Notes: generated by a model not told the origin, from the sequence alone. 64,000 nt of DNA from Tahibacter aquaticus (GCF_004363655.1 NZ_SNZH01000015.1:1-64000), one strand, 5' to 3'; shown: positions 36,322 to 45,543, numbered from the stretch's first letter. Numbers and translations: made by a program.

Positions 36322-36350
36322 TTGACGGCAAATGTAACTCGATCTACCGT
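36322..36350 (+). promoter_or_regulatory. Promoter of hairpin-repeat RNA unit 2
   Basis: TTGACG (36322-36327) and TACCGT (36345-36350) are 17 bases apart, with TCGATC directly before the -10. The promoter of RNA unit 3 has the same TTGACG, the same 17-base spacing and the same TCGATC before its -10. Confidence 0.65.
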
Positions 36351-36356
36351 GTGTCT

Positions 36357-36664
36357 GTACCGCCTTCTGGTTCCCCGATAACGGGGTAGTGAGTTGAGCA
36401 TGCGAAGCGGTTTTCCCGCTGTCGTGTTTGGATCCCATTCGGGGAACCAAGGGCGGTGCAATCTGGATCCCGTTGGGTAGCAGTACGTTTTTCGCCCTGT
36501 GCTTACAGGGATTGCCCTGTTCTCTTCTTGCTGAGAATTTCGGCGTTTGTACCTGCCCTGTTTTAACAGGGATGATTTAGGTTGTTGTGGTGTGGTTCTT
36601 CCGCGGGGGGATTTCTCTTCCCAACGGTGCAACACAGACGCCCGCCTCGCCGCGGGCGTTTTGC
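36357..36664 (+). ncRNA. Hairpin-repeat RNA unit 2
   Basis: After its promoter the unit holds CCCC-GATAA-CGGGG-TAGTGAG (about 36375), further CCC/GGG hairpins near 36443 and 36472, then two copies of CCCTGT-N4-ACAGGG at 36495 and 36556. It ends in the stem ACGCCCGC/GCGGGCGT with TTTT (36638-36662). The TAGTGAG element is shared with unit 3 and the CCCTGT hairpins with unit 1, so this unit links the two. A gene for a 175-residue protein begins 67 bases after the terminator on the same strand. Confidence 0.6.
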
Positions 36665-36730
36665 TGTGTGCGCTGTTCGACCTTAATGCCGGTCCGTTGA
36701 CAGCGACCCAGAAGCTGTTTCGATTCAGTC

Positions 36731-37258
36731 ATGCGTTCGCTAAATCCCAACACGGCCACCGAATCAAACCCCGCTGGGCGCACACGGGCTGCGGCTTCTG
36801 TTTCGCTTGGTCCTTCGGAACACGGTCGCCGCAGCTGGGCGAAGATCGTGCGTTCCCGGGTCGACTTGCCGCTGCCGTCGGACGTACACGACGCCCGCTG
36901 CATTCCTGGTTGCTTTTTGCGGCAGGGAGAAGACGAGCTTTTCGGTGGGGACGTGCTTTTTGAGGGCGAGCAGAACAACGACGGCCTTTGGGAGTACCGG
37001 GCGACCATGCAAGTCAGCGACGGTGCCGCGATACAGTTCAGCTGCAGCGCCGATGCGAAGGCACGCCTCAAGGACCAAGGGCTGGATCCGGCGTTGTGGC
37101 CAGGCTCGGGTGAGCTCGCGGGCCTCGTACGCATAGCACACGCCTTACGCCTGGGACTAAATCCTTTTCCCGAATGGGCTGGTCCGTTGGTTTCGGCCGT
37201 GGCGCTCGGCGGCCGCGTGGAAGCGTCGGATCTCCGTCCGGCTCGTCCGCGCTTGTAG
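36731..37258 (+). CDS. Protein P1, paralogue of the one at 53863-54381
   Basis: A 175-residue protein. Residues 35-150 share roughly 45% identity by eye with the protein encoded at 53863-54381: SWAKIVRS against YWAKVVRA, DELFGGDVLFEGE against EELFPGDVLFEGE, DAKARLKDQGLDPALWPGSG against SVKARLKELGLDKRLLAGSG, LAGLVRIAHALRLGL against LAGLVRVAHALRAGM. The fold looks like a small beta-barrel followed by two helices; there is no known catalytic motif. TTGACA and TCGATT 17 bases apart (36697-36725) would start transcription at the ATG itself. Both paralogues sit next to a hairpin-repeat RNA unit. Confidence 0.65.
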   Translation: MRSLNPNTATESNPAGRTRAAASVSLGPSEHGRRSWAKIVRSRVDLPLPSDVHDARCIPGCFLRQGEDELFGGDVLFEGEQNNDGLWEYRATMQVSDGAAIQFSCSADAKARLKDQGLDPALWPGSGELAGLVRIAHALRLGLNPFPEWAGPLVSAVALGGRVEASDLRPARPRL

Positions 37259-37371
37259 AGCAATCACCCGCGATTTAAGCGGCTGACGTTGCGGTGTAGT
37301 CTTCTTCCAAGCACCACCCGCGCGCTACCCACCGGACACACGCGCCTACGACCGGCCTACGAATGAAGTGG

Positions 37372-37998
37372 TCAAATGGCGGTATTCGATTCGTCGTTTC
37401 CATTGATCCAGAAATCAAGCTTCGGGTCGTCGGGATGGATGCTGACGCATTCCGGCAAACGGAACAGGCGGATCGCGAGCACCAGTCCCTCGTCAAGGGG
37501 TTCCATCGCCACGGGCGCGTCTTGAGGATTTCCCACCAACAACGAGCTGGGAAGCGGATGCGTTCCACGGCGGCCCAGAAAGAACTCCACGTAGAGCCGG
37601 CGGTGGAAAAGTGTGGCGGGCAACGTCAGCGTCAGCGAACGAGCTCCACCCTTGTTGAGATTTCTGCTGCTCGGCGCATATAAGGTCGGCCACCTGGTCA
37701 GCACGGTTGCGATGCGGTAGGGGCGCGCGATGTCGCGGGTAGAGCGCCAAGGAATCGCACCGCTGTCGTGCCCCGATCCGCGCGCATGAAATTCACCGGA
37801 CGAGTGGTAGGACATCTTGATTGGCGGATCCCCTCTTGATGGCTTTTGCGCGACGGTCAAGCCGTGTGCCGTATTGGCGTGGGCGGCACCGACCATACGG
37901 TCGAAGCCTGACCAATACAGGTCCGGCCCCCTGCTGATGAACCAGAACGCGGGCCGAACTGTTTCATTGGTCTTGAAAGCAATTCGCAAATGGGCCAT
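37372..37998 (-). CDS. Hypothetical 208-residue protein
   Basis: A soluble protein beginning MAHLRIAFKTNETVRPAFWF. Segments FWFISRGPDLYWSGFDRM, PPIKMSYHSSGEFHARGSG and YVEFFLGRRG look like beta-rich folded protein. I do not recognise the family. It is read convergently toward protein P1 and stands alone, with about 125 bases to the HEPN-like gene upstream on the same strand. Confidence 0.55.
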   Translation of the reverse strand: MAHLRIAFKTNETVRPAFWFISRGPDLYWSGFDRMVGAAHANTAHGLTVAQKPSRGDPPIKMSYHSSGEFHARGSGHDSGAIPWRSTRDIARPYRIATVLTRWPTLYAPSSRNLNKGGARSLTLTLPATLFHRRLYVEFFLGRRGTHPLPSSLLVGNPQDAPVAMEPLDEGLVLAIRLFRLPECVSIHPDDPKLDFWINGNDESNTAI

Positions 37999-38125
37999 AG
38001 GTCGAAAGAATCTCGTCGGTATGCGTCGTAGGAAAAGCGATGGCGAATCTGCACAGCCATATCAATGCAACCAGGACTGCGTATTCCAGTGAGTTTGCGC
38101 TCCTGTTATGTCGTTGCGTGCCGAG

Positions 38126-39871
38126 TCAGCTTCCACCAGGTTGCTCAGCGGTAGGCATGCCTGGGTCCACAGGGCGGACCGGCAACAAGAGAGTCCGCCA
38201 AGATATCGGTCCAGCGCCATCCGGATCTTCTTCTAGTTTCAGCAGCGCCGGTTGCCCCGGATGGTTCTCAACTGCTCGCGCGACTTCGCGTCGACAATCC
38301 TCAAGCTGACCAGCCGCCCGATATCTTTCCGCCAAATCGAGGACGGCGGCGGCCTCCAGCAGGCGCGGCGCTCGAAAGCCGTTCGATTTTCCGCGGCGTT
38401 TGAAGTAGCCGTCCACCGCTCCGCCGTGTTCAGACAACGTCCAAGGCGGTGTCTGGCCGAGGATCACGTGGCAGAACAGTGCCTCTGGACTCGGCGGTCT
38501 AAACTCTGTGCGAATGAAGGCTTCGACATGGTTGGGGCGCTCGGCTCGGTCCTGTTCTGGAACCAACCCGTTGAACAGTACATGCAGCGCCAAGAACGGC
38601 TTTCTGCGGTTGGGCGTGATCCCGCGCAGGATTTCGTTCGCGCTGCTCAGCACAGCGCGCATGTCCGTGAGCGCCGGCTGATCCGGATTTTGGAGCTGTT
38701 CCGTGATCTGTTCCAATAGGCCTTCGAGCTTCTTGTGCCCTTGGTCGGCTATTCCGTCGCCCACGTTGCCCACCCAGTATTCGGCGGCCAGTGGTAGCAA
38801 AGCGATCCCATCCCGTTCCAGGTGGTAAGGGTATGGCTCCACTTCGACGGTAATCTGTCGTTGCACGAACGTGATGATGGTGTGGCGCATGAGGCGCGCC
38901 AGTCCGGATGTCGTAAAAAAAACGGATCGATCGTTTACGGTTTGCTCCCCCACCAGATCGCCGAAGGCAAGGATGTGCGGAAGTCGCTTGAGCGCATGTA
39001 CGTACTCGGATCGCGCGGTGTAGGCGTTCTTCAATCCTTCCTGCAGATCGTTCTTCGCCAGCGGGTTGGATACACCGAGCGCTTCTTCACGGAAGAAGGC
39101 CGGCGTGGTGTGGGCGCAGCAGAACTCCCTGAAGCGCCGGCCTAAGGACGTGTGCTCGACGCCAAGCAAAGCGTTCCGGACACGCTCGGCAGTCTCCTCC
39201 GGAGTACCTTCAAGTGCCTTGTCGACCGCTCGGCGTTTGCGATCGTCGTACGAAGCCCAATCGGGTTCGTGGCCGTCGAATTCCTGCGCCAGCGATTCGA
39301 CCGCTGCCACCATCAACGTGTACGCGAGCTCAATGTCATCGGCGAGCCTGTGTATGGCGTTGACGTAGGTTCGGATGGCCCGCATTGATCCAAGGAATTG
39401 TTTTCGCTTGAGCCCAATAAGCTGTTTGGTGAATGCCACCAGGAAATCAAGTTCGCTTGTTTGACAATACACTTCTCTGTCGAAAAACCTTCGTAAAAAT
39501 TTTCCGGGCGGGACACGCGTAGACACGCCGGGCCTGCCAATGGTGAGTCGATCAACAAGGCCGTAATCTGGGCTACACATGCAGTTCAGTGCAAAAGAAA
39601 CCACGGCCGAAAAATCCAGAACATAGGGCGCCGCAGTGCTTGAAATTAGAACGGTACGTCCGTTCTCTTCGGCCTCGATCTTTTCGACGAATTCATAGGC
39701 AACTGCCTTAACCCGGTCGATACCGGCTTCCGACGGTAAGAGGCAGCCTATCGCCGTTTCTACGCGATCCACATCGTAGCCGAGATTCGCGTTTGTATAG
39801 AGCACTCCTCTCAGTTTATTCGTCCGGATCGGAGCGCGCGTAAACAGCTTACCGGTAGCGATCTGTAGCAC
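38126..39871 (-). CDS. Large HEPN-like protein, third gene of MBL operon
   Basis: A 581-residue protein of unknown family. Residues about 185-300 contain a helical region ending in KNAYTARSEYVHALKRLP, an R-x4-H motif of the type that marks HEPN RNases (ApeA-like RS-x-x-VH). The N-terminal third is mixed alpha/beta and the C-terminus is disordered. The start is taken as GTG (complement of 39869-39871) because GAGGA lies six bases before it; a TTG six bases upstream is also possible. It follows the four-TM and metallo-beta-lactamase genes on the same strand and may be the RNA-cutting effector of that group. Confidence 0.6.
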   Translation of the reverse strand: MLQIATGKLFTRAPIRTNKLRGVLYTNANLGYDVDRVETAIGCLLPSEAGIDRVKAVAYEFVEKIEAEENGRTVLISSTAAPYVLDFSAVVSFALNCMCSPDYGLVDRLTIGRPGVSTRVPPGKFLRRFFDREVYCQTSELDFLVAFTKQLIGLKRKQFLGSMRAIRTYVNAIHRLADDIELAYTLMVAAVESLAQEFDGHEPDWASYDDRKRRAVDKALEGTPEETAERVRNALLGVEHTSLGRRFREFCCAHTTPAFFREEALGVSNPLAKNDLQEGLKNAYTARSEYVHALKRLPHILAFGDLVGEQTVNDRSVFFTTSGLARLMRHTIITFVQRQITVEVEPYPYHLERDGIALLPLAAEYWVGNVGDGIADQGHKKLEGLLEQITEQLQNPDQPALTDMRAVLSSANEILRGITPNRRKPFLALHVLFNGLVPEQDRAERPNHVEAFIRTEFRPPSPEALFCHVILGQTPPWTLSEHGGAVDGYFKRRGKSNGFRAPRLLEAAAVLDLAERYRAAGQLEDCRREVARAVENHPGQPALLKLEEDPDGAGPISWRTLLLPVRPVDPGMPTAEQPGGS

Positions 39872-40080
39872 AGTCAATCCTCAGAGGTTCCGAATTCGAA
39901 CGAAAGGGCAATGCGGCAAGACGACGGATAATCCGATGTGTAGGCTGGCGTGGTGTCTCGAAGTGGCATTGAACACGTGAATCGGATCGTGGATCGCGGC
40001 TGCCCGGTATACCAAAGCCGCTGTGTACATTGGCGATGAAGAGTCGGGAGTTCCGCCGAGCAGTCCAGGTAGCAGCGCAA

Positions 40081-40932
40081 TCAGACCGGCTGGTCGTTTG
40101 ACTTCGCGGTTGGGTCGGTTTTCATTTGAAGTCCATTTTGGGTTGTTCGACGAGCCGGCAAGGAATCAAGACATTCCAGCAGCCGCTCGGCGTAGGCGTA
40201 GCCAACCCGTCGGACTGCCGATTCCGTGAAATGGAAGAGCCAGAAGCAAAGCATCAGCGCGGAGATCAGAAAGGTGAGTGCGGCGGGAAGTCCAGGGCTC
40301 AACAGCCGATCCGCTGAGAAAAACCAGGGAGCAAGGTTGATCGCGCCGGACAGAAGGAGCGCAAAAGCCACTCCGGCGAACGACGTTGAAATTCCGATCG
40401 GCTTTACGCCGAGCATGTTCCTGTTGAACCCGTAGGAAATGTTCTCTTTGAAAAGCATCGATCTGTTCGACCGCGTCCGTCGCCGCAGCTCGCGGCATAC
40501 GGCCTCGTAGGCTTCGTCGGCCGCTTTTGGATCCGAGGCTTCGTCGTCCACCGTGGGCATGATGATGCCGAGCTTCGAACGAGCCAGTTGGTGGTAGCGC
40601 TCTTTCGTGATCCGATCGAGGTGGGAATCGCGGTGCCGCAAACACAGAATGGAAGGAAGGCCTCCCCATTGGCGTACCAGTCGTTCTTCGGCAGCCTTGC
40701 CCCTCGTTCGAGCAACGTTCGCCAGGACGTAGAGCGCGCCGCAGCCGCACAACAGAGAGGACAGTGCCGTCAGAAGTGGATACCGGGGGCCGTACAGTAC
40801 GAGCAGGCCGACCAGCACCGGAAGAACGGCCAACAGGCCGGGCATCAGCCTCGCTTTCCGTTCGTAGGGATCCGTGAATTCTTTGAAGAATTTTCCAATG
40901 GACTTCAAATCGGATAGGCCCGTCTCGCTCAC
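40081..40932 (-). CDS. Four-TM membrane protein
   Basis: A 283-residue membrane protein with two N-terminal membrane segments (about 29-47 and 52-72), a cytoplasmic middle of about 100 residues, and two C-terminal segments (about 180-203 and 213-233). The 2+2 layout with a charged middle (RELRRRTRSNRSMLFKENIS, YGFNRNMLG) resembles S-4TM-type effectors of nucleotide-signalling immune systems, but no cyclase gene is near. The GTG start overlaps the upstream stop as GTGA, so it is co-translated with the metallo-beta-lactamase protein. A pore-forming or membrane-anchoring role is inference. Confidence 0.7.
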   Translation of the reverse strand: MSETGLSDLKSIGKFFKEFTDPYERKARLMPGLLAVLPVLVGLLVLYGPRYPLLTALSSLLCGCGALYVLANVARTRGKAAEERLVRQWGGLPSILCLRHRDSHLDRITKERYHQLARSKLGIIMPTVDDEASDPKAADEAYEAVCRELRRRTRSNRSMLFKENISYGFNRNMLGVKPIGISTSFAGVAFALLLSGAINLAPWFFSADRLLSPGLPAALTFLISALMLCFWLFHFTESAVRRVGYAYAERLLECLDSLPARRTTQNGLQMKTDPTAKSNDQPV

Positions 40933-41999
40933 TCTTCCATCTCCGTGGGGTAGTCCGCCTGGGGGATGCTGGTCCAGCCAGGGCGGCTGATGCCGCGGGA
41001 CCAGTGGACCGGTTTCCCTTCTGTCTCGGAAAAATGAGCGCCGCGGTGGAGAAAGGCGCGCTTGACGACTTTTCGAGGATGGTCCTTGTCTTCCTTCGCG
41101 GAACTGCAGATGGCCGAGAAAAGGGTGTTGGCGGGCATGCTGTCGAACTTGGGGCCGAGCAGCGCGTCCAGTATTTCGCTGCTCACGTTGTGGCGTCCGC
41201 CGTGGTGGGGCACCTGAACCATCTTCAAGCCCGGCAGGTTTAGTCCGACCATCGGCGCGTAGGCGATGGTCTCGGTCAGTGCTTCACGGCCGGCGTCTCC
41301 GGTGAGGAGGATGGGCTCACCGCCGAAGTTGAGGTATTGGACGAGGCTCATCTCGTTTTCGGAGCTTGTGCCGTCGGCCGGGAAACGTTCCTCGCCCCAG
41401 GCCGCTGCAATGAAGTTCTTCGCCGCCTCCACGAGGTTCCGCAGCAGCGAGAATCGCGCCGAACCCTCGGCTTTCGCGGCTTCAGGCGTCTTTTGGGAAG
41501 CCACAATGAGATCGAGGTACCGGGTCCTGGACGGGGCCATCACCATGAACGATCCGATCGCCGCCCCTTGAAACGCGTCGCTGATCGGGATTCCGCGCCT
41601 CAACGCGATGTCCTCCAGTTCCACCACCGCCGCATACACCTCCCTCAGCTTCCGATAGAGCGCAGAAGCCGACGTGTAGGTTTCGAAACGGGCGAGCAGT
41701 TCTTCGGCGTACAACCACGGCCGGTTCATGTAGAGGCAACCGACGTCGTAGGTTTCCAAAATCTTCCTCAGCCCGTTCGCGTGATCCCGATCGGAATGCG
41801 TCAACACGACCGCGTCGATGAAGGTTGGTGCGCCGTAGTACGTCTTCAGGTGTTCTATGATTTGATCGCTGGTTCCAAGATACCCACCGTCCACGATGTG
41901 GATTCTCGTGATCCCGCCGATAGAGTAGCGGAGGGTGATGGCGTCGCCGCTCTTGGCGGTTTCTACGCCCAGAAAATCGATTTCGAAGTAGTCGGTCAT
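40929..41999 (-). CDS. Metallo-beta-lactamase fold hydrolase, ComEC-like
   Basis: A 356-residue soluble hydrolase. Metal-binding motifs: LTHSDRDHANGL (with Asp replacing the second His), ILLTGDAG and VPHHGGRHNVS, matching the MBL domain of ComEC/Rec2-type proteins; the ComEC membrane channel is absent. The start ATG (complement of 41997-41999) begins MTDYFEIDFLGVETAKSGDA, a typical first strand for this fold. It is the first gene of an operon with the four-TM and HEPN-like genes. Substrate is likely a nucleic acid or nucleotide. It is divergent from the arsenic operon. Confidence 0.8.
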   Translation of the reverse strand: MTDYFEIDFLGVETAKSGDAITLRYSIGGITRIHIVDGGYLGTSDQIIEHLKTYYGAPTFIDAVVLTHSDRDHANGLRKILETYDVGCLYMNRPWLYAEELLARFETYTSASALYRKLREVYAAVVELEDIALRRGIPISDAFQGAAIGSFMVMAPSRTRYLDLIVASQKTPEAAKAEGSARFSLLRNLVEAAKNFIAAAWGEERFPADGTSSENEMSLVQYLNFGGEPILLTGDAGREALTETIAYAPMVGLNLPGLKMVQVPHHGGRHNVSSEILDALLGPKFDSMPANTLFSAICSSAKEDKDHPRKVVKRAFLHRGAHFSETEGKPVHWSRGISRPGWTSIPQADYPTEMEE

Positions 42000-42239
42000 T
42001 TTCTCTCGCTCTAGGACGGCTTGCCGCCGTCCGGCTAGCGGGCGGACGGGACTGCCTGCGGGAATCGGCGGCGCGATCGGTGGACGGATGTCCGCTCTGT
42101 CTGACGTCAGTGCATCGGATCTCTCAGCGCCCTTCGCGCGAGCATGGTCTGACGCCTTCAGCTTGGCATCGGTGCTTTTCCTGCAGATGCGTCGGATTTT
42201 TCCGATGCGCGGTTCGGTCGCCACCGGCGGCAGCCCCGC

Positions 42240-42268
42240 TTGCACGTTTTTGTTATTTCCAGAATAAT
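42240..42268 (+). promoter_or_regulatory. arsR promoter and operator
   Basis: TTGCAC (42240-42245) and AATAAT (42263-42268) are 17 bases apart. The dyad TTATT-TCCAG-AATAA (42253-42267) overlaps the -10, the expected place for ArsR to block RNA polymerase. The start point would fall at or within a base of the arsR ATG (42275) and there is no ribosome site, so the message may be leaderless. Confidence 0.75.
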
Positions 42269-42274
42269 CGAACA

Positions 42275-42634
42275 ATGGAAACGAAAGCTGCTCTTAAAGC
42301 CCTGTCCGCGCTGGCCCACGACACGCGTCTGGCCGTCTACCGCTACCTGGTCGAGGTGGGGCCGGAGGGCGTCCACGCGGGCGCCATCGCGGAACGCCTG
42401 GGGTTGCCCGGCGCGACGCTGTCCTTTCACCTGAAAGAGCTCAGCCACGCCGAGCTGGTGGAGAGCCAGCAGGAAGGGCGCTTCGTCCGGTACATCGCCA
42501 ACCTGACGACGGTTCAAGCGATGGTCGCCTACCTGACCGAAACGTGCTGCGGGGGGCGGCCGGAAATGTGCGTGCCCGTCGCGACGCCGCTGCCTCTGCC
42601 CATGGTGAAGCGGAAGCCCGCGCGGCCCCAATGA
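42275..42634 (+). CDS. arsR: ArsR-family arsenite-responsive repressor
   Basis: A 119-residue winged-helix repressor: LKALSALAHDTRLAVYRYLV, then GAIAERLGLPGATLSFHLKELSHAELV. The As(III) site is not in the classical CVC position but near the C-terminus, LTETCCGGRPEMC, as in the subgroup with a C-terminal vicinal Cys pair. It should dissociate from its operator when arsenite binds, releasing the operon behind it. The start at 42275 gives the family N-terminus; an upstream in-frame ATG at 42080 is ignored. Confidence 0.92.
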   Translation: METKAALKALSALAHDTRLAVYRYLVEVGPEGVHAGAIAERLGLPGATLSFHLKELSHAELVESQQEGRFVRYIANLTTVQAMVAYLTETCCGGRPEMCVPVATPLPLPMVKRKPARPQ

Positions 42635-42721
42635 GCGCCGCTGCGGCCCGCGCCCGCCGGCTCCGTTTCCGCGCGCCGGCGTAGAAACGCACCAACCCCG
42701 AGAACGGTTCCGGAGACCTCC

Positions 42722-43234
42722 ATGCATCCGACCTACCGCGTGCTGTATGTGTGTACCGGCAACTCCGCCCGCAGCATCCTGGCGGAAGCCCTGACCCGCC
42801 ACCTGAGCGGCGGTCGCTTCGAGGCGTTCAGTGGAGGCGCCCACCCTCGCGGCGAGGTGCACCCGCTGGCGCTGGAGCTGCTCCGCAGCAACGACCTGCT
42901 GACGGAAGGGCTGCGCAGCAAGAGCTGGAACGAGTTCGCCGCACCCGGCGCGCCGCCGATGGACTTCGTCATCACCGTGTGCGATCGCGCCGCCGGCGAG
43001 TCCTGCCCGGTGTGGCCCGGTCGGCCCATCACCGCGCAGTGGAGCGTTCCCGATCCGGCAGCGGTCGGCGGTTCTTCGCTGGCGCAGAAGGCCGCGTTTC
43101 GGGAAACCCTGTTCCTCTTGCAGCATCGCATTTCGCTGCTGACGGAACTGAAGGCCGAATCGCTGGATCGGTTGGCCCTGCGCACGCGCCTGGGCGAGTT
43201 CCCGATTGCGCCTACCGGTACGGCGGCGCCGTGA
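42722..43234 (+). CDS. arsC: Arsenate reductase, LMW phosphatase type
   Basis: A 170-residue ArsC of the thioredoxin-coupled, low-molecular-weight phosphatase class. The CX5R loop is VCTGNSARS (Cys11), and VITVCDRAAGESCPVWPG carries the partner Cys residues of the disulfide cascade. It reduces arsenate to arsenite. GGAGACCTCC precedes the ATG at 42722. It lies 87 bases after arsR and before the gapdh-arsJ pair, forming one operon. Confidence 0.93.
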   Translation: MHPTYRVLYVCTGNSARSILAEALTRHLSGGRFEAFSGGAHPRGEVHPLALELLRSNDLLTEGLRSKSWNEFAAPGAPPMDFVITVCDRAAGESCPVWPGRPITAQWSVPDPAAVGGSSLAQKAAFRETLFLLQHRISLLTELKAESLDRLALRTRLGEFPIAPTGTAAP

Positions 43235-43285
43235 ACGGACCCGCGTCCGCACCTCTCCTTTCGATCTGCTGAGAAACGAAACGCC

Positions 43286-44293
43286 ATGACAATTCGCGTC
43301 GGCATCAACGGGTTTGGCCGCATGGGCCGCCTGACCCTCCGCGCCGCCTGGGATTCCCCCGATTTCACGTTCGTGCGCGTCAACGATCCGGGCGGCGACG
43401 TCGCCACGTTCGCGCACCTGCTCAACTTCGATTCGATCCACGGCCGCTGGGCGCACGAAGCGCGCGCGGACGGCGAGGCCCTCGTCGTCGGCGGGCGGCG
43501 CATCCCGCTCACGCGGAACACCGGCATCGCCGACACCGATTGGTCCGACTGCGACGTCGTCGTCGAAGCCTCCGGAAAATTCCGCAAGTCCGCGGTGCTG
43601 CGTCCGTATCTGGACCAGGGCGTGAAGCGCGTGGTGATCACGGCGCCGGTGAAAGAAGCCGGGGTGCTCGACTGCGTGGTGGGCGTCAACCACGACCGCT
43701 TCGATCCGGCCGTCCACCGCCTCATCACCGCCGCCTCGTGCACCACGAACTGCCTCGCACCAGTCGTGAAGGTGATCCACGAGAACCTGCGCATCCGACA
43801 CGGCAGCCTGACGACCATCCACAGCCTGACCAACACGCAAGTCATCGTGGACGCGCCGCACAAGGACCTGCGACGCGCGCGGGCGTGCGGGTCCAGCCTC
43901 ATCCCGACGTCGACCGGTTCGGCCACCGCCATCGCCCAAATCTTTCCGGAACTGAAAGGCCGCTTGAACGGGCACGCCGTGCGCGTGCCGCTGACCAACG
44001 CGTCGCTCACGGACTGCGTGTTCGAGGTCGAGCAACCGACGACGGTGGAAGAAGTGAACGCGCTGCTGAAGGCCGCGGCCGACGGACCGCTGCGCGGCAT
44101 CCTCGGCTACGAAGAACGCCCGCTGGTGTCCATCGACTTCCTGGGCGATCCGCGCTCTGGCATCGTGGATGCATTGTCCACAATGGTGGTCAACGGCACG
44201 CACGTCAAAATCTACGCGTGGTACGACAACGAGTGGGGCTACGTGAACCGCACGGCCGAGCTGGTCCGCTTGGTCGGTGCGGGCGATCGGTAA
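43286..44293 (+). CDS. ArsJ-associated glyceraldehyde-3-phosphate dehydrogenase
   Basis: A 335-residue GAPDH: NAD-binding [17 protein letters not shown], catalytic Cys in [17 protein letters not shown], and [15 protein letters not shown] at the end. In ars operons this enzyme uses arsenate in place of phosphate and makes 1-arseno-3-phosphoglycerate, which ArsJ exports and which then breaks down to arsenate outside. The arsJ gene directly behind it supports that role over glycolysis. AGAAACG precedes the ATG at 43286. Confidence 0.93.
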   Translation: MTIRVGINGFGRMGRLTLRAAWDSPDFTFVRVNDPGGDVATFAHLLNFDSIHGRWAHEARADGEALVVGGRRIPLTRNTGIADTDWSDCDVVVEASGKFRKSAVLRPYLDQGVKRVVITAPVKEAGVLDCVVGVNHDRFDPAVHRLITAASCTTNCLAPVVKVIHENLRIRHGSLTTIHSLTNTQVIVDAPHKDLRRARACGSSLIPTSTGSATAIAQIFPELKGRLNGHAVRVPLTNASLTDCVFEVEQPTTVEEVNALLKAAADGPLRGILGYEERPLVSIDFLGDPRSGIVDALSTMVVNGTHVKIYAWYDNEWGYVNRTAELVRLVGAGDR

Positions 44294-44298
44294 ATCCA

Positions 44299-45543
44299 AT
44301 GGCGTCCAGCTCAGCCGCGGTCCGCCAGTATTTCCTGATCACCGGGAACTACTGGGCGTTCACCCTGACGGACGGCGCGTTGCGCATGCTGGTGGTGCTC
44401 CACTTCCACCAGTTGGGCTACTCCCCCCTGCAGGTGGCGCTGCTGTTCCTGTTCTACGAACTCTTCGGCGTGATCACCAACCTGGTGGGCGGCTGGCTCG
44501 GCGCGCGCATCGGCTTGAACCGCACGATGAACCTTGGTTTGGCGTTGCAGGTCGTGGCGCTGGCCATGCTGACCGTTCCGGCCGCCGCGCTCGCCGTTCC
44601 GTGGGTGATGGCCGCTCAGGCGCTATCGGGCGTCGCCAAAGATCTGAACAAAATGAGCGCCAAGAGCAGCATCAAGCTGCTCGTGCCGGGCGACCAGGGG
44701 AGCGCGCTGTACCGGTGGATCGCCGCGCTGACCGGCTCGAAGAACGCGCTCAAGGGCGTGGGCTTTTTTCTCGGCGGGGCGCTCCTGACCGCGCTCGGCT
44801 TCCGCGCGGCGCTGGCCGGCATGGCGCTCGCCTTGGTCGCTGTGTGGCTGGCCAGTGTGGCCCTTCTGCAACGCGACCTCGGCAAGGCGAAGAACAAGCC
44901 GAAGTTCCGCGATCTCTTTTCCAAGAGCCGCGCCGTCAACGTGCTGTCCGCGGCCCGCCTGTTTCTGTTCGGCGCCCGCGACGTGTGGTTCGTGGTGGCC
45001 CTGCCGGTTTTTCTGGCGACGGCTTTGCACTGGAGCGACTGGGCCGTTGGTGCCTTCCTCGCCTGCTGGGTCATCGGCTACGGCGCCGTGCAGTCGGTTG
45101 CCCCGTACTTCACGGGTCGGCGCAGCGGCCACCCTCCCGACGGCGCGCACGCGTTTGCATGGGCCTCGGCGTTGGCGGCGGCGCCAGCCGCCATGGCGGT
45201 GCTGCTGGGCTTCGCGGTCGATGCCACCGCGGTGCTCGTCGTCGGGCTGGCCGTCTTCGGCGTGCTGTTCGCTGTGAATTCGTCGCTGCACAGCTACCTC
45301 ATCGTGAGCTACGCCAGCGAGGACGGCGTGTCCCTCGACGTCGGGTTCTACTACATGGCCAACGCGCTCGGTCGCTTGCTGGGAACGGTGCTGTCCGGTG
45401 CGGTGTTCCAGGCCGGTGGCCTCGTCCCGTGCCTGTGGATCGCCGCGGCATTGGTCGCGCTGGCTGCCGCGATTTCGCTGGCGTTGCCGAAGCATCCGCC
45501 GTCGGCGCTCGTACCGATCGGGGGCGGTGCGCACGACGGCTGA
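44299..45543 (+). CDS. arsJ: ArsJ organoarsenical efflux MFS transporter
   Basis: A 414-residue major-facilitator membrane protein with about 12 hydrophobic segments, starting at ATG 44299, 5 bases after the GAPDH stop. Family features seen: YFLITGNYWAFTLTDGALRM, DLNKMSAKSSIKLLVPGDQ and KNALKGVGFFLGGALL in the central loop. It exports 1-arseno-3-phosphoglycerate, so GAPDH and ArsJ together give arsenate resistance without reduction. The operon thus has both arsC and arsJ routes. Confidence 0.92.
   Translation: MASSSAAVRQYFLITGNYWAFTLTDGALRMLVVLHFHQLGYSPLQVALLFLFYELFGVITNLVGGWLGARIGLNRTMNLGLALQVVALAMLTVPAAALAVPWVMAAQALSGVAKDLNKMSAKSSIKLLVPGDQGSALYRWIAALTGSKNALKGVGFFLGGALLTALGFRAALAGMALALVAVWLASVALLQRDLGKAKNKPKFRDLFSKSRAVNVLSAARLFLFGARDVWFVVALPVFLATALHWSDWAVGAFLACWVIGYGAVQSVAPYFTGRRSGHPPDGAHAFAWASALAAAPAAMAVLLGFAVDATAVLVVGLAVFGVLFAVNSSLHSYLIVSYASEDGVSLDVGFYYMANALGRLLGTVLSGAVFQAGGLVPCLWIAAALVALAAAISLALPKHPPSALVPIGGGAHDG

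Noticed and set aside
35502-36570. Integron attC sites
   Set aside because: The hairpins lack the core GTTRRRY/RYYYAAC boxes, no integron integrase is present, and each group has its own promoter and terminator.
35416-37258. Classical type III (ToxIN-like) toxin-antitoxin locus
   Set aside because: Order and sizes fit for unit 2 and protein P1, but the protein lacks recognisable ToxN/CptN/TenpN sequence and the paralogue at 53863 is convergent with its array. Kept as an analogy only.
39874-40080. 68-residue frame between the four-TM and HEPN-like genes
   Set aside because: Starts with TTG, weak ribosome site, unusual composition. Its stop overlaps the next start, but that alone is not enough to call it.
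43540-44298. Long frame running from the GAPDH gene into arsJ as a fusion
   Set aside because: The part inside the GAPDH gene is an out-of-frame Arg-rich shadow; arsJ starts cleanly at 44299.
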